Of a stretch of 64,000 nucleotides of DNA, positions 38,301-49,000 are shown piece by piece. This stretch comes from Blattamonas nauphoetae (taxonomy: Eukaryota; Preaxostyla; Oxymonadida). The DNA lies in the NCBI GenBank assembly GCA_033064195.1, contig JARBJD010000174.1:62001-126000 (forward strand), in the 5' to 3' direction. The first letter of the stretch is position 1; every line of letters starts with the position of its first letter. Below the pieces are notes generated by a model. That model searched no databases, was not told where the DNA came from, and worked only from the letters and a program-made list of their open reading frames with translations. Position numbers and translations under genes: made by a program.

Positions 38301-38572
38301 GAAAGCATAATAATGTGGGAGGTCCGGATGTTCTTGTTGGAGCTGGGCTAATGTCTGCACAATGATGACGGGAGGAAGATTACAGATAGTTGAAGAAAGA
38401 TGCAAAAGAAACCCTTTGAAAGTTCTGCCCTGAGGAAATTAAAGATTGATGAGATTTTAGTATATTTGCGATTTTGTGTGTGATAGCTTCATTGGGTTGC
38501 CACTACATAAAGAACAAATGAAAAGAGGGGTAAAGTTGAAGAAATGTTGTATAGAAAATCTGATACAGCCAT
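35333..38572 (-). CDS. Transportin (karyopherin-beta2) nuclear import receptor, seven exons
   Basis: Exons: 38572-38567, 38502-38413, 38354-38009, 37983-37769, 37737-37522, 37460-37373, 37320-35333; total 2,949 nt (982 aa, against about 890-900 for known transportins). The first exon is only ATGGCT; exon 2 then gives MAWQPNEAI, matching the conserved W.P.E start of transportin. HEAT repeats run throughout. A long acidic H8-type loop (DTDLDDDDDEDEDDF) sits where transportins have theirs, followed by the conserved block QISCWVLSRYYVWI. It imports PY-NLS cargo in a Ran-dependent way (family knowledge). The 25-nt intron at 37984-38008 is the least certain junction. Confidence 0.87.
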
Positions 38573-38690
38573 GTGAAGATTAGGAATTGATCAACCCCAC
38601 ATGACTTTCCCGATCATGACATGAAGGATAAAAACATGATTCTGCAAAGACATATCAACGATGAACGTAATAGGAACCCCGGGAAGAAAA

Positions 38691-41600
38691 TCATGGACGC
38701 TTCAGCTGAGTGTAAGGGAGTATGGGTTGATGTTTTATGGGAAACTTTGGCGGGCTTAACGGAGGAAAGTCACCGACTTGTGTGTTCGCTCGGACACGCC
38801 GTGACTTTCCACGCGTCTTTAAATGAACAGGAGAGGTAGGTTTATTTGATGACAATGAAGATGACGTCCGAATCGAATGCTGAAAGATGTCCGTCCCATC
38901 CAAAGACTTCCTGTGTTGGAGTTTCCTCGATTGAAACTTCCCAAACAGGGTCGGCTGCCGAGACTGTGAGCTCTGTCGAACTGTCGTTTGATAGCACGGT
39001 GAACTGAGTGAGGAGGAGAGTTGTGAGGCTGGTGTCGTGCTTTCAAAGTATTCGTCCATGATGCTCTCACTGTCCGACTTCGGAAAAACAATCTCAATCT
39101 GTCCGTCCTTGTGCTCTCCGAGGAGAGGCAGTGGGAATCGATTCCCTGTTCCGCCTTGTTTGTGTGTCGTGTACGGGACGTGTGTCGATTGTGTGAATTG
39201 GGACCGTTTTCGTTTGGCAGTCTTTTGTTTGTCAGACGAGATGGGTGGTGTGATGGTGTTGAGGACTGAAGGGCGAGTGAATGGGCTGAGAGTGGAATAA
39301 TGGGTTAGTGGTTCCGAGGGCGGTGTTTTGGTTGTCATTTCTGACTTCACTTTTGACTTGGCGATGACATTCAGACTTGCAGATAGGGTTCGATTCGGTT
39401 TTGAAACAAAAGTTGGGTAAAGTGGCGTGCGAAGCTTGCCACCATACGACGAAGAAGAATCAAAAGAAGCGCGTAAATGATTGTTAGGAACAGAATACGA
39501 CTGGGAGGTATGATCTGAAATACTTGGAAGTGATGTGGGGGATGCTGAGCGAAGTTTGGGTAAAAGCTGGTCCGATGAGATGGTGCGGATAGGTTGTGAG
39601 GGCCTGTGTGGTGGTGAGTTTGAACTGACCGCGCCTGGCACGGACGAGGACAGCGGAAGGTACTGTCTTTGCTTTTCATATGAGATGGGGATCGAGTGGG
39701 GCTGTTTTCGGCTGATCAGGTGTTGTTGTTTTTGTTGCATTTTCTCGAAATTTTGAGAGATTCTCTGTTGATGGAGTCTGACCGACTGGATCACCATTGA
39801 TGGGGGAGAAGATGAGTGTTTGGGGGTTCCCTCAGGACTGAGAAGTTGTGTGGGTTGATTTGAGAGTGATGGAGACGACACATCTGTCAGATGTTCCTGA
39901 ACAGGCGGATCTATTCCTGGCGAAATTTCATTCGTGCTTAACAAATCTGTTAGTGTCTCGTCAACCTTTCTCTCCATCTCCTCTTTCACCCTCTCATTCT
40001 CCTGCACAGTCTTCCCAATGCTGGCTGGATCGACCACATCTTCTTCCACTTCTGTCAAATCAAGATATTCGTCTGCATCAAAAACACGAGGCTGGTCCAC
40101 ATACGTCATCATCACCGGATTCTCCGCCAAGCTTGCCTTGTCGTCGGTCGTTATTGTATCGATTGTCGCGGTTGATTGAGAGTGGGCCAGAGGAAATTGG
40201 GTGAGTGATTGTGCTCTGTCAAGATGATCGCTTGAGGCCGCACTCGATTGAGGACGGACGCTACTTGCGTCGTCTTTCGCTCGAGTCGGTCCAAACGATC
40301 CCTCCGAAACGGAATGAACAATCTGTTTGGGCTGTTCGTCGTCTGTGGCTTCAACTTCAGGTGCCCCAGCTGACCTCTTTCTGGATGCAATGTTGGCACG
40401 GGCTCGGAGCGCCCTTCGTCTGACCATCATTTGAAGGGAGACAAGTGTTGTCCATTTGATGAGAGGGGTGATAGCCTTCTCAATATCCGCTTCTGTCACA
40501 ACAATCATGTCTGCAACAAGATCAATCGGATCTTCGCCATAGTTCGTGAGCCAGGAGTCGACCTAAGCAAGAATAACGGGTCACACAATACAAATGAAAT
40601 AATCGATGATCAAATGACAAAAAAGTGGATATAGGGAATATAGACACATAAAACACACAATAAGTTCATCCATCATGATTCTGTCAACCGGGTCTTTCTC
40701 CATCAGTTTCTCAATCAAGCCGAGGCAGTCAGGGTTGATTGCCTTCGTTCGTTCTTCGAACCGATCGAAAGGAATCGGATCCTCCACGATTCTCTGAGAC
40801 ACGAAGAGATGGAGATGAGAAAAGAAATGAAATTACATACTCGGTACGTTAAGGGAACGGTCTCTTCCAGATATGGAGGTTGTCCAAACATGAAATAGAA
40901 GAGAAGAACCCCCAATGACCAAATATCTGCTGCAAATGGATTATATCCTCCAGGTTGGGCGGGAACTGAGAATATAGTGACAGAAACTGAAAAGTACAAA
41001 CTGCAACACGCTTCTGGAGGGATGAATGCTGGAGTTCCACGGATTCCATTGATTTTGGTGTCCATTGTTTCATAGTACATGCTGACGCCAAAATCACTAT
41101 TAAAAAAGTATGAAACAAAAGAGGGAAAGGAATGGTGGAAGTATGATTGGATTATGAATGAAGGGAGCACACCTGATCTTACAACTCCCATCTTGCATGA
41201 TCAAAATATTGTCTGGCTTAATATCGTGGTGCACAATGTGCTGCATATGAACTGAATGCATGATGAGGTATTGATAATACATGAGATTGTGGAAAAAGTA
41301 TGATAAAAGCGATTTCGGCAGACGATAGGCAATCCCTGTCACAATTTGTTTAAATCTGACTCGTGCGGTGTCATTGTCAAGTGGAGGATCACCGTCTTTG
41401 AAAACAGCTCCACCGTCAATGAATTCCATCACTAAAATAGAGAGAGTGAGAATGTTTATGGAAGATTGGATGTCAAACCCATATAAAGCTTATTTCTCCC
41501 TGGGTTATCAATCACTTCATAAAGACGAACAAGGTTAGGATGAACTATCTTTTTCATAATGGCAATTTCACGGGCAGTTCCTAAGTGTTGAAAGAAGAAC

Positions 41601-42017
41601 GGAAGATTGAAATATATGCGTTGAAAAGATGAAAATGATTGAAAATGGATCGAAAATCAACTCAAACCCACAAGGAGGGTATTGTAAGAACTTGTGAATC
41701 ATGGTTGACAAACCAGGGTCGATTGCTGCAGTCTTCTTTCCTTTTCGTCCTTTTTGACTCTTTTTAATGACTTTCATGGCAAACATCTCTTCTGGATTTG
41801 CAGCATAATGAAGTAATTTGACTTTTCCATAGGCTCCTTGACCGATTGTCTTGACAATAACATACTGGTTGATGATTTTGTTCCCAGTCTTCTCATCCTT
41901 TTGCTTCTCGAACTGCTCTGTGTGAACGACGTTTAGTGTTGGAGTAGCACGAGGAGAGGATGGTTGTGATGGAGGCCGTGATGTGACGGAAGTGTTCGAG
42001 GATAAGCTCGAAATCAT
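38691..42017 (-). CDS. CaMKK-like protein kinase with long Ser/Pro-rich tail, eight exons
   Basis: Exons: 42017-41714, 41580-41479, 41431-41324, 41251-41173, 41096-41002, 40965-40841, 40793-40659, 40562-38691; total 2,820 nt (939 aa). Motifs are GQGAYGKVKL, FAMKVIKK, TAREIAIMKKIVHPNLVRLY, YMVMEFIDGG, GIAYLHMQHIVHHDIKPDN, SDFGVS, GTPAFIPPEA and DIWSLGVLLFYFMFGQPPY. The stretch after the kinase (EADIEKAITPLIKWTTLVSL and a basic end) matches the post-kinase region of CaMKK/AMPK-activating kinases. The catalytic loop is HHD rather than HRD, so the kinase is non-RD. The last ~500 residues are Ser/Pro/Gln-rich and probably disordered. It most likely phosphorylates AMPK/SNF1-type kinases. The start could be the in-frame ATG at 42092. 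Confidence 0.84.
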
Positions 42018-42170
42018 AAAAATTAAGGGGAGAGAGAACGATTGTGTCAAGGAGGGTATCGGATCCAAAAAAGAAGTTCTTGAAATGTTCAAAGAAAGAT
42101 GAAAGGAAGAGTGAAATAATGATATTCGACCTAGTAATAGTTGTTCGAATTGAAAAAACTGAATGATCCT

Positions 42171-42961
42171 TCATTTCTTTTGAAACTTTCTCATATTCAT
42201 TCCAGAATATGCGTCCCACATTTGGTTTGTTGTCTTTAGTCGGTTGAGTTCATTTTTCACATCACCAACAACGATATCATTTGTCATTGAATCTTGCATA
42301 GTCTCATTGTGAATATCCAATGTTTTTGTCAAATCTGGAGTGTCGATCACTTTTTCCACATTTTTCAATGTTCCACTTCCCTTTACCTTCTTTCCTTTCT
42401 TCTGATTGTGACCAATTAGAATCGCTTGGAGTCGTTCGTTGAGTGCATGGTCAACGACGGTTTGCAGAGAATTGAACATCAGTCGCTTTTCACTGTTTCG
42501 CTCAACGGGCTTTATCATTTCATAAACTTCTGCGACTGACAGAGATGGAAGTGTGATCTGAGTTTCGTCTACAATCCGTGTTCGCTCGTCCAATGTCAAG
42601 GAAGCATAGTTTTTCTAGAAAGATGGTGATTGGGTAAGAAGCGAACCACAAAGAGAGAAATGATTGTGTCTTCTTCCGCTTGTCGGATCATTGCTTGGAT
42701 TTCCATCTGAGAGAGAGGATATGTCCTTCCCATTCCACCATATAGTTTTCCATCATCTTTACAAGGACCAAAATCAATGAAAACTCGAAGTGCACCCCAT
42801 GATCGTGGAAATCGCACCCCATCGGGAAAACAGAACTATCGGGATGAAACGAAACAGAGAGCGAATTTGAGAAGAATAAGTCTGTCAAGAAGAAGATTTA
42901 ACTCCAATACCTTGAGGAATTGTTTCAGATCTACAGATCCTTCGTTTGAACGTGCTGACAT
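42171..42961 (-). CDS. Hypothetical protein, 226 aa, three exons
   Basis: Exons 42961-42911, 42835-42650 and 42614-42171 give 681 nt with introns of 75 and 35 nt. The N-terminal 80 residues are compact (FCFPDGVRFPRSWGALRVF, GGMGRTYPLSQMEIQAMI). The remainder is charged and helical, with a short Lys-rich patch (NQKKGKKVKG). I recognise no family. It lies just upstream of the CaMKK-like gene on the same strand, 153 bp away. Confidence 0.6.
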
Positions 42962-43077
42962 TCTTTGTCATGGTTCGATCAATCGAAAAAAAGTAGATTA
43001 ACATATTCGGGATGAATTTACAGATAATCAAAAACAGAGAATAATAAATAAGATTTTTGAGAATAAAGAGTGTGAGG

Positions 43078-46000
43078 TCAAGGGGGTGGTTTCAAAATCG
43101 TCTTCAGATGAGTTTGCAAGATTGAACGTTCAAGGATTGACGGCTTCTGAACGGTTTGTGCATCAGAATCGCTTTTTGAACCTGAATTTGTTGACAATGT
43201 CAACATTGAATTGAGCTTCACCCTTCCTGTTGTGATCGAATCTTCGAATCCAGGCGTATTCTGCGTGAATGGGCTTTCGGTCAGCAGGCGAGGTTGTTTC
43301 TTCTTCGGAAGTGCATTCCACTGCTTTCCCTCCTGAAGCTGAGGAGGCAGTGCTCCCAGTGCCGTTTTTCCCGGTTTTTGGTGCTTCATTTTCTGTGTTT
43401 CTTGTTCAACTTGTGCTTGTCTCTCGCGAGCTGATTGAAGTTTCATCTGGTTCTTCCCAGAAGTGAGTTCAGAAGACAGAATGGAGAGAAGAGCAGGTTC
43501 TCTTAAATCTGTTGCACTATTCCAACAGAAGTGATCAACTTGGGACAGGATTGTCGCGTTGATGGCATTTTGTGCAGGCTCGCCTCTCATTTTGAAGAGG
43601 AGAAAGTGAAAATCTGACCATTCGACCACACAATTGCTGTTCATCAGAACATCAAGGGTGTTCCGACCTCCAAGATGGTCATACGACCATGTCAGGACTA
43701 ACATTCGCTCCTGTTCCGTTAATTTGAATGGAAGAGTGGGTGGGAGTGACGGTGTTTGCGTTCCGAAGAGATATCGGAAGACAGACTGCCAATCGAACGG
43801 ATGGAGGTGTCCAAGTGACAGAATCAGATCAGACAGAGCGTAATCTTTCATAAGAATGGAACAGATGAGAGCAGCCCCGATTTGTGATGAAGAGACAAGA
43901 GATGAACAGAAGGCCTGCCAATGTCCGAAAACACTCAGAAGAGAGATGATTGCGTGGGTGAAGAATGGATCAGCGATCGACAAAGAAGGATTGGAGAGTC
44001 CAACGAGAGATTGAAAGAACAGTGTTTCTGCCGACACATGTGAAAGCTGGGTGAGACCTCCTTGCTTCGTGAGGATCGGGTCGATGATGAGTGAATGCTC
44101 TCCGATGGGTACTCCTGAACTTGTGAAAGAAGCCAAACAGTGACGGATAGTTGCGTTGAGTGAGTCAGTGACAGCTGTCGGAGGGAGCAGTGCACTCGTA
44201 GTTGGTCCTCCGTTTGGTAGAAATGTGCGACTTTCATGGTGAACAAACTGGAAATCTCCAAAAGTTGAGATTTGGGGGTTAGAGGTGTTCATGGGTTGGT
44301 TCAGATGTGGTTGAGGAAGTGGCGAGAGGGAGAGTCCAAGAATGATAATCCACCAATTGATCAGAGGACTCGCTTTGAGAGTTTCGTGTTGTTGTGTCAA
44401 ATTCACAAAATAGCTGAACGACAGTGAACAGATCTGTGAACACTTCGTGCATGAGCAGGACGATGGTGAGTTTGTGAAAAGGAAGGATGGAAGAAAGGAT
44501 GGAGAAGAATACAGCAATGAGGAGAAGAAGTGGCACTGGGATCCAGAGAATGAGTCCAAAACCATCGTCGGTGTGACGACTGGGAGGAGGGTGGCGAGGA
44601 CATTCAGATAATTCGTGACGAGAGTCTGATCGATGTCTTCCTTTTCGATGCAGATGGTCGAGAGTGTGCGAATGGAGGCCATCAACGAGAGTGCTGAGAT
44701 TTCCCCGAGTGGAGACGACGAAGGCGGGACGAATGGACCAACTGCGAGAAAGCCAGGGTGTTTGGCAGGATGGTGATGGAAGAAGGAGAAGGAGAGGCGA
44801 GCAGACTCAATGAAGTCATGTTGGAGGGTATGTCTCAAGAAAGGAGTGGCCGTCCGAGGAGACGATGAGAAGAGCGGCTGAGGTGCTGCAACTTTGAGTG
44901 AGAGATGATTGACAAAGAGAGGATTCGGAGATCTCGAGATGGGAAGTAATGACGGAAGTGTCAAAATCGTCGGCTGGACGAGATCAAACAAGAGAGATAG
45001 CGTCTGCGGAAAATGTTGGGTGGCACAAGTAGCTCCAATGACCTCAACATTGACGTGTGGATATGTGCATTTCAAGAATGTCTTGGCGACAGTATCAGTC
45101 CATGTGGGGAGTGTCTGTGTTGGTTGGGTCAGCTGAGTGATTTGCGATGGTTTCGCGTGGTGGTCCCAGACAACCTGGGAGAAGCAAGGATGATACAAAT
45201 TCAGTTCAAAGCAGAGAGTGTTCAGCTCAGCCATTTTTGTCCATTCCCACATGTCAGCAATGTTGCACTGTTCAGAGGGAGATCGGTGTGGTTGAAGGGT
45301 GAAGATCTTCTTCCCATCATTCTTCAAATCTCGACCGATTGACACACACCATTCATCCCAAAGCCATCTCATCAGCAGAATGATGAGTCCAAGAGCGAGT
45401 TCAGCTCGGCCGACCCCCTGCTTGCTCATCGAGGACAGGGAGAAGCTTGAAAGCTTTGTGACATCCACAAGGTCGATGATGTTGTCCATCATGACTGATC
45501 GTAACGGCGCCAGAATCGTCGTGTGAAGGAGACCAGATGCTCGTTGTCCGAGTTGGCTTGCGATTTGGAGAATTTGCATGTTCGGATGTTGAGATGCTGA
45601 ACTGGTGTTGCGCTCTTCTGGCTTGGCAAGTTGGATCGGAATGTTTATTGCCGGCTCGTCAGACTGCGACTGAGGAGACAGTTGAGCCGGTTCGTCTGGA
45701 AGATCCGAAGCGGGTTTGTCGAGATAAGACTGAATCGAATTCTTTGAGCAGTGCTCCTCGAGGAACATGAGGAGGTCGATGTTGAGGTCAGAGGATGTTT
45801 GGACTGAGAATGTGGAGATAGCTCGAGATTGAAGAGACGGGAAGACATTCGTCGCCAAACTGAACAACTCGTTGACAGTTGGAGCACCACAATCGGAATT
45901 GAAGACATCCGGAGGGAATGGGAAGAGAAGAGCTTCCAGAGAAGAGTCCGTTCCTTCATTTGAATTAAAAGGAAGGAGAGTTGACCCAGTTTTGTTTGTT

Positions 46001-49000
46001 CTGTTCCAAATCATCAACAGATCACGAAAGTCTGGTGGGAGAGGAGATCTCGTCCATTCCAGCCAGAGAGGAAGGGCCACAACGTCTTTCTGTTCAAAGT
46101 TGGCTGTCTTCACGATTACTGGTTCGATTGGATTGAAAGACATCGCCATTTCCATCATCCGACCGAGGAAGACTCTGTTCTGCTTCTGTAATCCGGAAAT
46201 GAGAGCGTTTCGCATCAGAACTTGACGTTTGTCGAGTTTGTTGATTCGTTGAGATCGCCAATTTGGTCTTTGCTGCCTCTCCTGGAAGAATTCGTTCAGA
46301 GCCTCATCTGATTGTGTCAAAACTGCTTCTTTCGATTCACTTTTCTTAGTCGTCACACGTTTCAACAGATTCGCTAATGATTTTGTTCCAATGGTGAGTT
46401 GTTTTTTCAATTTGGAGGATCTGTTTTCTGGTTTGATCTCATCCAACGTCGAAGGGGAAGCTTCTCTGTCAGAAGTGAGATCAGCGATCTGCTCCGGTTC
46501 TTCGCCCGATTCTGAGTTCAGTCGTTCAATCTCCTCCGCTTCTTCGCTCTCCTCCGATGGATCCAACTCCGCTGCAATGTCGATGGGGTCGATGGGAGAC
46601 TTGAAATCGAGATCGTTTGAATATTCAAAAAGGTCTTTAGATTCTTCTTCCTCCCCAGCAATCACAATTGATGCTGAAGAGAAGTGAGGATAGATTGAAT
46701 GGATGACGATCCCATCCTGCTCCATGAGTTGTGGTTCAGGTGTGGACAATTCGTTGTCCGAATCTGAATCCAGCTTGTTCGGGACAGCCGTCTTCCGTGC
46801 TCGGAGTTTTCGTTGAAACTGTGCTTCCCTTTCAGCGATCTGCTCTTCGTCTGTTTGCTCATCCATCATCATCTCCTTCAGCCATTCAAAGACTGTCCAA
46901 TCGTCTGCTTCTTCCTGTCTCCGTTTCAACTCATTCAACACACGCTCCCGTTTGTGCTGTCTTGACTCAACACCAACAGACACAATGATTTCTCTCGGAT
47001 GGCGATTTGCGTGAGCTGAGCTCCGAAGAGTTGACAAATCGACAAATGGTGACTGAGCCGACTGTTGCTGAGGATGATTCGGTCTGACCGATCCAAACGG
47101 AGAGAATACGACTTCTTGCGGGACCTTCTTTTTGAGGACGACCGAACTGATGGCGGATTTTGATCCGTCCCGTTGGAGTGGTTGGTGGTCGTCTCCTTCC
47201 TTCTTCTGAGATTTGGTGCTGCGTTTCACTGGCTTTCCAACATTCAACGTGATTCTTCCTGCGACTGTCACATCATCTTCCTTCTCCAAGTTAGGAGGGT
47301 TCGGTTCAATGTTCAGAGGTACCGAAACTTCATCGAGTTGTTTCTCGGTTTCTTCTTGTTCATTGGTAGGAGGTGGTGACGCTGCTTCCGTTTCGAGAGG
47401 CTGTGGCATGGTTGGTTCAAATTGTTCGCGAGATCGTCCTCGTGACTCGATCAGCTTCGAATGGAGGTCTGCAATTCGTTTTGCTTTGTTTCCTCGACCT
47501 TTACTTGTGGTCAGACCCGATGCTGCGTTTGGAGGAGTGGGAAGAGGTGTCGGCGTGGGTGTGATTGAAGTGGACGGGAGAAGTGGCGAAGAAGAAGACA
47601 GAAGTCCGTCTTGTGGAGATGGTTCTATGAGTGTTTGTTGAGATTCGAAAGACGTCGGATCTAAGGACAGTCCAGCGTCATGATCAGCTGTCTGATCAAG
47701 CGAGACTTTGCGGATGTTGCTTCTTCGAGATCTTTTGACGATGTGGAGAGAGCTCAGAGATGCGTCAAATTGGGGTGGCTCAGCGGTCTGTGAATCTGTT
47801 CGTTTGATGAAAGGGATTTGTATTTCCTGTCCATCAGGATCTGTTAGTGGTTGTGTTTGTTGTTCAACAACGATGTCATCTTCTTCACCAAGAGACGAGA
47901 CTGGTTGCTGTGCCAACTCTTCCGTCTTTGCGTGAATGACAGGAGCGATGAGGAGTGAATCCTCCGTCTGTGTTGCGATGGGTTGGATTGTGTGGAGTGA
48001 CGGTGGAGGGAGAATAGTGATCGGTTTGGATGGAGATGACTCCGGTGTTTTTTCGACAACATCAACGTGTGCTTCAGCTTGGTCAAAATCTGATTCAACT
48101 CGAATTTGCGGAAGATCCGGCCGAATCTCCTCTCGATCGACAGTCTTGACGGACTGTTTGGTAGAACGCCATTTTCGGCTCGTTCTCTTCCCTTTCGTGG
48201 ACTCCTTATCTTTTGGGACCGAGGCTGGATGAACGGTAAGAGGTGGAGTGGCTTGTTTCGAGATGGTTGTCGGTGGATCGAGATTAACCTCTGGGATGGT
48301 TGGGAGAGATGGCTCTTCGTCGGATGGGAGTGTTGGCTGTTCGCTCATCTGAATGACTTGTGAATTCAGGAATTCTTTCAATGCCACATCCACTTTTCTT
48401 GCAAACTCGTCCTCTTTCGCCATTTGTTCCTGTTCAGACGATTCTTGCTTCTTTTGAAGTTCATCCTTCCGAATCTTCTCATTCTTCAATCTCTCCATCT
48501 CCGCCAGCCGCTTTTCCTCCTCCTCATCTTCAACAGCCATTCCCAGACAATCAGCATTCCGCCGAAGCTCACAAAAGAAATTGAAAAGAGACTCCGTCAC
48601 GTTTTGATTTTTGATTCGAATCTGAGTGTTCTGTTGAGGTGAGTCAAATAGTGTCAGATGGCCTGGCTTCTCACATTGGGACCAGATCATCTTAAGAGTG
48701 TCAATGGGAAACATATTCCATCCAATTGAAGAGGCGTAGAGGCTTGAATATGAATAAAGTTGTTGTTTCAGAAGTGTTTGGTAGACAGAATCACAATTCG
48801 AGTTGAAATCGAGTGAACCAACAGTTCCTGTCGCCGAGTGAAGGAGGTAGATACTTCCTTCAGAGACTGTGATGGTGTTCACTCCACTTAATGCTGTCCA
48901 CAAGAGAGTGGTCCATTCATAAGAATGAGGTTGTGATCGATCAAGCCGTCGACGGTGAAAGAGAATTAAGTGTGATGGCTCACTTGGAAGGAAAGAAACG

